Shown in pieces: positions 26,801 to 38,800 of a stretch of DNA of 45,956 nucleotides; the stretch's first letter is position 1, and each line of letters begins with the position of its first letter. The translations under genes were made by a program, and so were the position numbers. The notes beneath the pieces are model-generated. The model searched no databases. It saw only the letters and a list, made by a program, of their open reading frames with translations, and had not been told where the DNA came from. This DNA is from Myxococcota bacterium (GTDB lineage Bacteria > Myxococcota_A > UBA9160 > PR03), in contig JASJBO010000002.1 in NCBI GenBank assembly GCA_030066475.1, forward strand, positions 1-45,956, given 5' to 3'.

Positions 26801-29800
26801 CACCTGCGGGCTGGCGAGCCCCGCCCCGTCGAGGTCGAAGAGGTACGTGGCGCCGCTGCCGGGCTCCAGCGCCTGCGCCTCGCGGTCGAGCACGCCGGTG
26901 GTCACCACCACATGGCGCCCGGCCTTCGCGACGCCCAGCACCGGGGCGTCGAAGAGCAGCGCGTCCACGTAGAGCGCGTTGGCGGGATCGGCCACATCCA
27001 CCAGCAGCAGGCCCGCGGAGCCCGCGGCCACGAACAGCAGGTCGCCCTCGAGGACCAGGTCGCTCACGACGTCGTCCGGACCCAGGTCGAGCGGCAGGGT
27101 CCGCAGCGAGAACGGGTCGAACAGGTCGCTCGCGTCGTAGAGCGTCAGGCTCTCGCCCGCCACGACGACGAGGTCGCGCCCCGGGTCGATCGCCACGGCC
27201 GTCGCCGGGTCGGCGGTCTGGAACAGGATGCGGTCGTCGCGGCCGTCGCCGTCCTCGTCCACCAGCTCGAGGCGGTCGAGCGGCTCGATCTCGCGATCCT
27301 GCGGGACGGGCGACTCGATCTGCGGGTTGTTGCCATCCACCAGCAGGATGGCGAAGCCCTCGTCGGTGGCGACGAACGCGAAGCCGCGATCGAGGGCGAG
27401 GCCCAGCGGCGCGACGTCGCCGGCATCGAGCGGCACCGCGGCGTCGAGCGGCACCGTGAAGCGGAAGGCGTCGGGCAGGGTTGCCGTCTCGCCGGCCGGG
27501 AAGTCGGCGCTGGGCGGGTTCGAGACGGTCACGTCGACCGTGCCGAGCAGCCCGTCGGGCACGCGCACACGCAGCCGCTCGGTGCTCAGCACCTGCACCT
27601 CGGGCGCCGGCGCCGTGTCGAAGAGCACCTCCACCCCGCCGCCGGCGGCGAAGCCTGCGCCGAACACGTCGACGATCGTGCCACCGCTGATCGGGCCCGT
27701 GGCCGGCATGAGCGCGCCGAGCGCCAGGCCTTCCTTGAAGACGTAGGCGCCGAGCCGCCGCTCGCGCGCGCCCGAGGCGTCCACGACCTCGACCGCCGCC
27801 GGCCCGGGCACGTTGGCGGGCGTGCGCGCGAGCACGCGCGTGCGGCCCTCGCCCAGGTCCTCGACGCTCACGTCGCCGGCGGCCTGGCCGCCGAAGCGCA
27901 CCTCGGGCAGACCCGTGCCCAGGCCGGCGACGACGAGCTCGACCTGCGTACCGCCCAGCTCGCTGCCGGTGCGCGGCTCGATGCTCTCGATCACGGGCAG
28001 CGCGCCCGGGCCCGCGGCGGTGGTGAAGCGCAGCGCGTAGGGCGCGCGCAGGCTGAAGCCCGCCGCCGTGACCGCGTCGGTGAGCAGCAGCTCGTACTCG
28101 GTGTCGGGCTCGAGCTCGGCGTCGGGGGTGATGGCGAAGCGCCGGCCCGCCTCCAGCTCTGCGATCGCGATCGCGACCGGGTCGCCGTCGGCGAAGCGCG
28201 TCAGCACCACCCCGGCGTCGAGCGAGCCGGTGTCCACCGGCACGCTGAAGCGCACGGCCAGCTCGGCGTCGGTCGGGATGCCGAGGGCGCGTTGCTCGAG
28301 CGTGCGCTCGACGCCGCCCGCCCGCACGTCCACGGCACTCACGTTGGGCGCGGGCACCTGCACCACCACGAGGCCGGAGCGGGCGTTGAAGCCCTTCAGT
28401 CCGCAGCTCGACACCGACAGGATCGCCACGTCGTCGCCGGCGGCCACGAAGCTGCTGAAGATGCCCGGCAGCATCGCCACGCCGTCCACCAGGTCGGGGC
28501 GCTCCGGATCGGAGATGTCGGCGATCTCGAGGTGCGAGCGCTGCGTCGCGATGCACCTGCCCTCGTTGTCGAGCGGGATCGGCAACGACAGGAACGCGAG
28601 GTTCCCGACCACGACCACGTCGTTGGCGCCGTCGGTCTGGATGTCGAACAGGTTCGGATCGAGGCTGCTGATCGGTCCGACCCGATCGGGCGGATCGACG
28701 TCGAGCACGCGCAGGTTCTGCTCCGCCACGGCCGCCACCGAGCGCTCCACGTCGATCGGGCCGATCACGTCGGTGCGGCCCTCGGGCACCGGGGCGGCGC
28801 CGGGCGGCGCCACCAGGTCGAGCAGCAGGGTGAGCTCCGGCCCCCGATCGCCGCCCACCTGCGCGCCCAGGTAGGCCAGCGCGCCGTCGACGTGCACGCG
28901 CTCCACGTCGATCGCGCTCGGCTCGCCGTCGATCAGCACCTGGTCCACGGTCGCCACGAGCGTGGGCTGGGCGGGCTGGTGCACGTCGAAGACGTGCAGG
29001 CCCGCCGCGCCAGCGGCCACCAGCACGCTGTCGCCGGCGGACGCGACGTCGAGCGCCGCGCCCGGGAACGGCACGACGGCCGCGCCCTCTCCGGCGATCG
29101 CCAGGCGCGCCCCTTCGACGCCGTCCACGATCTCGCCGCGGTCGAGCACGACCAGGTGACCGCGGCCCGGCTCCACGCGCTCGTTGTCGCTCTCGACGCC
29201 CTCGGGCACGGAGGCGATCACGTAGGCGTGGCGCGGGCCCAGCGCGATGCGGCTGGCGCGCAGCGGCGGCGGCAGGTCGAGGCCGCCGCTCGACGCCTGC
29301 GCGCCCGCGGGGTCGCCCACGGGCACCACGGCGACGGCGCTCGGCGGCTGGAACTGCTGGTCGAGGATGGTGTCGGCGCTGCCCGTCACCACGGCGTAGG
29401 CCACGCCCGCGTCGATCACCACGTCGGCGGGCGAGCCCGGCGGCAGCTCCTCGCTCGGCGGCGGCGGCTGACCCGGCCGCGGCGGGCTGGCCGACTGCAC
29501 CTCGGTCGTGATCGAGAGCTGCGAGAACAGGTAGCCGTCCAGCAGCAGCGCCTGCTCACCCGCCGGCTCCAGGCTGGTGGGCGGGTTCACCACCGACACG
29601 TCGGCCAGGCCGAAGTCGCCCGGCGGCGTGATGCAGGTGATGCGGCGGGTGCTCTCGACCACGACGTCGCTGCAGGCGGCGCCGTCGAAGCGCACGCTGG
29701 CGCCGCGCGCGAAGCCCGCCCCCACGATCGCCACCGCGTCGCCGCCCTCGACCCGGCCGACCGCGGGGCTCACGAACGAGATGCGCAGCAGCTCGACGTA

Positions 29801-32800
29801 GAGGTAGGCCCCGATGCGCGACGCCGACAGACCGCTCGGGTTGGTCACCACCAAGGTGGCAGGCCCCGGCAGGTTGGGCGGCGTGACCGCCACCAGCCGC
29901 GAGTCGCTCACGAACTCGACCGTCGGCGCGTCCTGGCCGCCGAAGCGCACCGCCGCGCCGGGGGCGAAGCCGGCGCCCTCGATCGTCACGGCCTCGCCGC
30001 CCTCGATGCCGCCGAAGGTCGGCGACACCCGCAGGATCGCGGGCCGCACGGCGTCGGGGTCGACCACGGTGGTGAAGCCCGAGGCGAAGGGAGCGATCAG
30101 CGGCATGCCCGCCAGATCCACCACGCCGTCGGCGCCGTCGCGCACGACCACGCGGTAGCCGGTGCCGGGCGCGAGCGGCGCGTCGGGCTGGAAGATCACG
30201 CGCGGCCCGTCGAAGGCGAAGCTGCCGGCCACCTGGCTGCCCAGCAGGCCGCTGCTCGGCACCCGCAGGCCGGTGACGCGCGCCAGGCCGCTCGCGTCGA
30301 ACACGTCGTAGTCCACGTCGGGCACGAGCGGCGCGCTGGTCTGGAAGATCAGCGTGTCGCCGTCGCGCACCACCGTGCCGATCTCCTGCACGCTCCCGGC
30401 CGGGAACAGCGGCTGAGCGGCGCCCGCCTCGAGCGCATCGGGATCGTCCAGCACGGCCGAGGCCAGCGGCAGGGAGAAGATGCCCGGGCCGAGCATCCCG
30501 GCTTCGACGAGGATCAGGTTGCCCGTGGGCGCCCCGCTCTGCGGGTCGACGATCGAGTCGGGGTTGACCTGGTCGGAGAAGGTGAGCACCACGGCCTGGT
30601 CGACCGGCACGTCGAGCGCGCCGTCGGCCGGGTCGACGTCCACCACGTTGGTGAAGGGCACGCGCACCACGCGCAGGCCCGCCGAGCCGGCGGCCACCAG
30701 CGCCAGGTCGTCGAGCGCCGCCACCTCGAACACCTGGTCGTCCGTGTCCTCGAACTCGAGGTCGGGGATCGGCACGTTGGCCGAGGCCAGCCGCACCGGC
30801 GTCTGCGGGTTCGACACGTCGACCACGTCGAGCAGGCCCTTGGTCGCGAAGCCCTCCTGATCCACCACGTCGGTGGTGACCAGCGTGAGCGCGCCGACGG
30901 GCGCCACGCCGAAGGCACCCCCGGCCAGCCGATCGGCGCGCCGCGGCGCGGTCTCGTGCCGCGCGAGCAGGACGGGCGCAGCGGGGTTGCGCACGTCGAT
31001 CACGTTGAGGGCGCCGCCCGGGCCCTCGTCGCTCACCGAGGCGAAGCCGCCCGCCACCGCCACGCGCGCGGCGATGCCGAAGGTGTCCACCGCGCCGATC
31101 TCGAGCAGGTCGGGCGTGCCGAGGTCGAGCACGCGCAGGCCACCGAGCCCGTCGGCCAGGTAGGCGACGGTGCCGTCGACGGCCACGCCCAGGGCGCGGT
31201 CGAGTCCGATCTTGCGGTCGAAGATCACCCGCTGGGGCGCGAACGGATCGGCCACGTCCACCACGACCAGGCCGGCCGGGCCCGCGGCGACGAGCGCCAG
31301 GGAGTCCGCCACCACGACGTCGCTCGCGATCTCCCCGGGCAGCTCGAGCTGCGAGAGCACGATCGGAGCGAACGGGTTGCCCACGTCCACGATCTGGAGC
31401 GTGGCGGGACCGACCTCGCCGTCCAACGACTCGGCGCCATCGGCCGCCACGTAGGCCAGCGTGCCCCGCACCGACACACCGCGCGGATCGCCGGCGAGGT
31501 CCACGCGGCCCAGCTCGAGCGGGCGCTCGGGCCGGCTGGCCACCTCGAACACCACCAGGCGCGCGGGCTCGCCCGGTCCGTCGGCGCCGTCGAGCAGGTA
31601 GGCCACGCGGTCCTGCACCTCGACCGCGCGGGCGAGGAAGGTCTCGTCGCGCGTCACGCGCTGGAAGAAGCCGGTGGTGGCCAGGCCCAGCTCGATCGCG
31701 ATCTCGTCGGCGCTGCCCTCGTTGCCCGACGGGTCCACGGCCAGCGCGCCCAGCCGGATCTCGCTGCCCGGCCGGCCGACCGGCGCCTGGAAGGTGTGCT
31801 CGAACGGGAAGATGGTGTCGCCGAGCCCGGGGACCAGCACGGCGTCGTCCAGCGCCGGCACCAGCTCGGTGAACACCGTCTGGCCGTCGAGCAGGAAGTC
31901 GACCGCCTCGACGCCGGCCTGGTCGAACGCGCGAACCCGCACGGTGTAGGCCATGCCCTCGGTCACGATCTCGAGGTCGGGCGGCGCGACGATCAGGACG
32001 TCGGGCGGCACGTCGTCGTCGATCACGCCGATCACGACGGGCTCCGAGGCCGTGGTCTGGCCTCGGCTGTCGGCGGCGACGGCCACCAGCTCGAACTCGG
32101 CGCCCGCCGAGCCCACGGGCAGCGTGAGGTCGCCCTGGAAGATGTCGGCGGCGTCGAAGGCGTCGAGCGGCTGGCTCACGAGGTCGACCTGCACCCCGTT
32201 CACGAGGAAGCGCACCTCGGCAACCTCGACGTCGTCGCGGGCGCTGGTCGAGATGCGCAGGCGCGAGCCGTCGAAGAACGCGGCGCCCGGCAGCGGATCG
32301 GTGATCGCGACGGTCGGCGGCTGGTCGGGCACGATCTCGACCCGCACCACGCCCGAGAGCGATTCCTGGTTGGCCGTGTCGCGAGCGACCGCCTGCACGA
32401 AGCGCTCCTCGCCGGCGCTGCCGAACGGAACGCGCAGGCTCACGTTGAAGGGCAGCAGGAAGTCCACGAAGAGCGGCTCGCCGTCGCGCAGCCGACCGTC
32501 CTGGTCCGTCTCGCCGTTGCGGCTCACCAGGAACGTGGTGGACACCACGTCCACGTCGTCGTCGCCCAGCGCCGTCACCAGCACGCCGTCGGGATCGCCC
32601 TCGACCAGCGTGGCGCCATCGACGGGGCTCACGATGCGGATGGTCGGGCGCCGGTCGTTGGCGACCGTCACGGTCACCGTCTCGCTCGACTCGTTGCCCG
32701 AGCGGTCGACCGCCGTGGCGGTGATCTCGATGGTGTCGCCCTCGCGGTCGGCCTCGATCGGCACGAAGGTCTGATAGGGCGCGGCGAGGTCCACGGCCAC

Positions 32801-35800
32801 GACCTCGTCGCGGCGCAGCTCTCCGCCCGCGTCGGTCACGCGCAGCCCGAAGGCCACGGACGAGACGCTGACGTTGTCGAAGGCCTCGGCGCGGATCTCG
32901 AGCGTGGCACCCTCCACGACCTGCGAGAACGGTGCCGGCGACTCGATCTCGAGGAACGGCGGCTCCTCGTCGGACACGACCGTCACGCGCACGTCGTTGG
33001 CGCGCTGGTCGAGGCCCAGGATGTCGAGCGCGGACGCGCCGAGCACGAGCCGCTCGCCGGCGCTGCCGAAGGGCAGGTCGCGCACGTACTGGAACGGGCG
33101 CGTGAAGTCGGTGAACACCAGCTCGCCGTCCAGGAAGAAGCGCACCGCCTGGATGCCCTCGGGCTCGATGTCGTCGGTGGCGTCGGCCTGCACCAGCAGC
33201 TTCGAGCCCTCGAACACCACGCCGCCGTCCGACGGCTGGCTGATGGAGACGGAGGGCGGCCGGTTCGGCACGGCGTCGATCCGGACCAGCGAGGACTTCC
33301 CTTCGTTGCCGAAGGTGTCGCGCGCGATCGCCTGGAGCACGTAGGTGCGGCTGAGCTCGCCCTCGGCGAGGGGCGGCACCTCGAAGGCGAAGTCGAAGGG
33401 CGGCACGCGAGAGACCAGGCCCGGCCTCGGGTCGCCGTCCACGAGCAGGTCGACCGAGGAGATCGGGCCGTCGGGATCGGTGGCGGCGATCACGATCGGC
33501 ACGCGCGTGCCCGCGACCACGTCCTCGCCGTCGGCCGGTGACTCGATCTGCGCGTTGGGGAGCTTGTCTTCCGTGATGTCGATCGGCCGGCAGCCCACCA
33601 GCACCGGCAGCTCGGGCGTGGCCTGGCACACGATCGTGCTCGGGTTCCCGGAGGCGTCGACGGCCCGCGCGGCCAGCCAGAACGGCACCGAATCATCGGC
33701 CGCGCCCAGGTCATCGAGGCGCGGCAGCGTGAAGGGCACGCGCTGGAGCGGCGTGTCCACGTCCTGCGTCGAGGCGGGCAGGTCGTCCACTGCCGGCAGG
33801 TCGTCGGCGACGAAGATCCGGCTGTTGAGCAGCGCCTCGACCGTGGGCGCGGCGAACAGCTCGAGGCTGCGCACCAGCACGTTGTCGCGCGCGCGCACGC
33901 GGATCTCGACCGTGCCGGCCTCCACCACGTTGGCCTCGACGCCCGGCGCTTCGAACGTGACCTGCGGCGCCGAGACGTCCGGCACCACCTCGATCCGCGA
34001 CTCGGAGAGCCGCACGTTGCCCTGGTTGTCGGTGGCCAGCACGCCGAGCGTCACCGGCACGCCCTCGCGCAGCAGTCCCACGGGCAGCGTGAGCAGGGTG
34101 GCGAAGACCTCCGCGCGGTCGGGGTCGTCGAAGGGCGGCGCGAAGGCCGCGATGGCGTTGCGCTCCTGGGCGTCCACCGGAATGCGCTTGCCGTCCTCGT
34201 CGAGCACGAAGCCCTCGAGGTCGACCTCGAAGCCCTCGCCGGACGCGGCGGCCGTGAGCAGCTCGACCGGGCGGCGCCCCTCCACCGCCTCGCCGAACGG
34301 CGCGCCGTTCACCAGGAACTGCACCGACTCCACGCGCAGGTCGTCCACCGCCGCGGCCTCGACCCGCAGCCGGAACGTGCCGGCCGGGATCCCGAGGCCG
34401 TCCTGGAGCTCGTCGCCCACCGGGGTGGTGATGGCGACCTCGGGAGCCCGGTCGGCGACGACCCGCACCGTGACCTCGGCGGTCGTGACCTGGCCGGCCG
34501 TGTCGCGCGCCGCCACGCGGGCCACGATCGCGCTGCCGGCCGAGCCGTTGGGCAGCAGCGTCTCGAAGCTGCGGCCGGGGCACGAGGGCGCCGCCCCCAG
34601 CTCGCCCACCAGCACGCACGCCTCCGGCGGCAGCGCGTCGAGGTCGAGCTGGCCCTGCGCGTCGGTCGCGAAGTCGCCCAGGATCACCACCGCCCGCTCG
34701 ACGCCGGCGTCGTCGGCCACGACGGTGTCGATCGTGAGCGTGGTGCCCTCGAGCGCGAAGATCCCGCCCGCTGCGAGCGCGCCCTGGATGTCGCGCACGA
34801 TGCCGTCCTCGAAGGCGAGGTTCTCGAGGGAGGCGATGCGCGCGCTGGGCGGCCGGTCGGGCGTCACGATCAGCGTGATCGGCCGGGTCTCGCTGACGAG
34901 CCCGTTCACGTCGGTGGCCCGGGCGCGCAGGGTCACCACGCCCGTGGCGCCGGCCGCGATCGGGAAGCTCTCGCTCAGGGTCAGGCCGCCGGCCGGCCCG
35001 AAGCGCGACGCCACCGCGGCGCCGTCGAGGAAGAGGTCGAGGCGGGCCATCTGCGCGTCGTCGGTCGCGACCGCCGTCACGTCGACGGGCTGCCCGGCCA
35101 CGATGGTGTCGCCGTCGCGGAAGGGGCCCAGCGTCACCGTGGGCGCCTCGGTGTCGGGGAGCACCACCGCCACCGAGCTGGCGGCGTCCTGGAGCCCGAG
35201 CGTGTCGGTCGCCACGGCGGTGAGCGCGATCTCGTCGGCGGGCTCGCTCGTGAGCACGAGCGGCCGCGCCACCGTGTCGACCCGGAAGCTCTGGGCCGTC
35301 GTGATGCGCAGGGTCGCGGCGCCGAGATCGAGCTCGAGCGCCGACTGGCTCGCCTCGAAGCGCGACTCGATGCGGAGGCCGCGCACCCAGCTCTCGACGG
35401 GCGTGCCCGTGTCGTCGCGCAGCTCGAGCGAGACGCGCCGCTCGCTCGCACCGCCCTCCTCCTCGGGCGGCGGCTCCGGGACCAGCAGGGTAGTGGTGGC
35501 GCCCAGGCTGGCGCCGCCCGCGTCGAAGAGCTCGGCGCTGCCGTCGGCGCCCGCGATCGGGAGGATCTCCAGGCTCGCGCCCGACGGCAGCGGCAGGCCG
35601 AACGGCGGCACGCTCACGACCAGGTTCACGCCCGCGATGGTCGACTCGCGCTCGAGGCGCAGCGCCCGGCCGTCCTCGAGCGCGATCACGAACGCCTGGA
35701 GGGGACCCGGGTCGGCGAGACCGCCCACGCTGTGCAGGATCGACTGGCCGTCGGCAGTGGGCGGCAGCGGGAGCGCGAGCCCCTCGCCGACGACGTCGTC

Positions 35801-38800
35801 GAGGTCGCCCTGCAGCTCGAGCAGCGCGACCGAGGCCACCTCGAAGTCGTCGGTGCCGATCGATCCGAACCCGAGGGGGTGCCCTTCGGGTCGCGGGACG
35901 GCCGGGAAGGGCGTACCGGCGCTGGGCGGCCCGTCGGGCAGCACGCGCACCACCACTGGATCGGCGACGCCCACGTTGCCGGCGCGGTCGGTCGCCCGGG
36001 CTTCGACCAGGATCTCGGACACCGACGGCGGCAGCGTGGTGACGACGTCCACGGCGGTAGGGCTCAGGACCTCGACCGTGTCCACGTGGGGACCCGACAC
36101 CTCGATCTCGACGCGCTCCGCCAGATCCTCTTCCTCGTCGACGTTGTCGAAGGCGCGCACCGCCACGCTGAACGTGCGGCTGCCCGTGACCGACCGCTCG
36201 CTCGCGCGCGGCTCGAAGATCACGACGCTCGGCGGCTCGATGTCGGGCAGGATGTCCACCAGCACCGGCGTCGAGTCGGTCTGGTTGCCGGCCGGGTCGA
36301 AGGCGCGCGCGACGATCCGCAGCGGATCCCCGTCCCCGCCCTCGACGTCCTGCGGCACCTCGAAGAACAGCCGGAAGCGCGCCCGCGACACCTGCCCGAT
36401 CGCCAGGTCGCCGAACGACTCGGAGTTGGGGATCTTGGTCACCTCGAGCACGGGCCCCTCGAAGGGCTCGAGCTCGGTGGCCACCGCCTCGCCGTTCACG
36501 AGGAAGGTGACGCCCGCGGTGCGCAGGTCGTCCTCGGTCTCGACCACGATGTGGAACGCGTCGTTCTCGAACACCCGCAGGCCGGTCTCCGGGCTCGAGA
36601 TCTCGACCGTGGGCGGGTTCGGATCCTCGATGACCGTCAGCGCGACGCTGGCCAGGGCGGTCTGCCCCGTGCTGTCCTCGACCTCGACGGCCAGGGTGGG
36701 CTCCGGGTCGGACGCGAGCGGCGCCGGCGCCTCGAAGCGGAGCGGCTGCGAGAGGTCGAGGCCGCTCGGATCGGCGAGCTCGAGGTCGGTGAGCGGCGTG
36801 CCGCCCGAGAGCGGCGTGGCGCGGACGATCGCCACGTCGTCGCTGGCGGTCGCCTCGAGCTGGAGCAGCTCCCCTTCGACGAAGCTCTCGCCGGGCCGCG
36901 GGAAGGCGATGGCGACCACGGGCGGTGCGTCCTCGACCACCGTGAGGTCGATGGTGTCCTCGGTGGTGTTGCCGGACGCGTCGCGCGCGGTGGCGCGCAG
37001 CTCGACGTCGAGGCCCACCAGCGAGTCGTCGAACACCAGGGCCGGGGCCTCGAAGCGCTGGAACACGCCGCCGTCGAGCTCGGGCTCGGGGGCGATGCCG
37101 TCGAAGCTCCGGACTACCGCGCCGTCCGCGAGCAGCGCGAAGTCGACGGCGACGATCGCTACGTCGTCCTGCCCCGAGGCCACGAGCTGCCGCGACTCGC
37201 CGCTGAACAGCGTCTCGCCCGGGCGCGGGGTCAGGATCGACAGGCGCGGGGCCTCGGTGTCGGCCGCGATCTCGACGTCGAGCGTCACCGGCGCCGAGGG
37301 CTGGCCGGCGGTGTCCACGGCCACCGCCATGAGGGTCAGCGTCTGCACGGACGCCACGCCGGGCACGGTCAGGCGGAAGGGCGCCAGGTCGTCGCTGGCG
37401 TCGAAGCCGCCGCCCGTGACCCGCACCTCGCGCACGCCCACGTCGTCGCTGGCCTCGACGAAGACGTCGAAGTCGCGGCCGCGCACGACGCGGTTGGCCG
37501 CGCCGCCGGACGAGGTGAAGGCCGTGACCGCGGGCGGCGCATCGCCCACGACGTCGACCAGCAGCTCGTCGGTGCGGGCGCTGTTGCCTGCGGCGTCGAA
37601 GGCCTCGGCCACCAGGCGCAGCGGCTCGGGCCGGGCCGTGAGCTCTTCGGCGGGCAGCACCACCGAGCTGAAGAAGCTGTTGGTGAGCGCGCTCACGACC
37701 CCCGGCTGGTCGATCGTGAAGCGCGGGACGCCGTCCACCTCGATCTCGACGCGCACCACGCGCGTGTCGTCGCGGCCGGCCACTGAGATCAGCAGGCTCT
37801 GGCTCTCGGACTGCGCGCTCAGCGGGTCGGGGTCGGCGAACGAGACCGAGGGCGGGGTGGTATCGGCCACGACGCCCACGATCGACTCGGGGCGCTCGGT
37901 CACCGGCGTGGCGTTGCCCGCGTCGTCGTAGGCGACGGCCGCGATCGCGAGCGTGGTGCCCGCGCGCCCGAGCGGAACCACGAAGGGGAAGGCGTAGGGC
38001 GCGGTGTAGTCGCTCAGGAAGAAGCTGCCGTCCACCAGGAAGTCCACGCGCGCCACGCGCCGATCGTCCTGCGCAAGGGCTTCGACCAGCACCTCGTCGC
38101 CCTCGGTCACCTCGCTGCCGGAGACCGGCGCCGTGATCTCCACGCTGGGCGGCTGCTCGGCCACCGCCACCACGCGCAGCACCGGACCCAGCTCGAGCTG
38201 GCCCTTGCTGTCCTGCGCCTCGACGCGCACGAAGAAGTCGGCGCCCACCGGCGTCTCGGGCACGGGGAAGGACGCGGTCACGATGCCGCTGCCCGCTGTC
38301 GACTCGGCCGTGGTGAGCACCGTCTCCGAGATCAGGTCGTCCGGCCCGATCACCGCGTCGGGGCTCACGAACACGCGGGCGCGGGTCCCCAGGCGCAGCA
38401 GGTCGTCGAAGATCGAAGCCCTCACGACGAGGTCCTCGCCCGCCGGCACGCCCTGGCCGTCGCGCGGTGACGCCATCGAGATCGACGGACGCTGGTCGTC
38501 CACCACGCGCAGCAGGGCGGCGGGCGCGATGCCCACGTTGCCGCTGGCGTCGAAGCCGCGCGCCGTCACGGCGAAGGTGCGACCGGCGCTCGGCACCTCG
38601 GGCGCGGCAAAGCGGGCCTCGAACACGCGCGGGAACACGGTGACCCGCTCGCCCTCCTCGTCCAGCTTCGCGACCTCGCGCGCCGTCCCGTCGCGGGCCA
38701 CGGGCGCGCCGTCCACGATGAACTCCACCTCGGAGACGTCGGACGCGGCGTCGGCCGCCAGCAGCACGCTGCCGCCCTCGGTCACGCGCAGGATCGAGGG

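Noticed and set aside
17710..31689. Propellers as enzymatic (lyase or dehydrogenase) domains
   Set aside because: The blades match LVIVD-type structural repeats and show no conserved catalytic or cofactor residues.
9548..33541. Plus-strand open frame of nearly 8,000 codons antisense to the giant gene
   Set aside because: Its translation is dominated by Arg, His, Gly, Ala, Gln and Asp without domains or signal peptide. It is the shadow of GC-rich codons on the opposite strand, where few stop codons can form.
33345..37931. Plus-strand open frame of 1,528 codons
   Set aside because: Ser/Thr/Pro/Arg-rich shadow of the Ig array on the minus strand.
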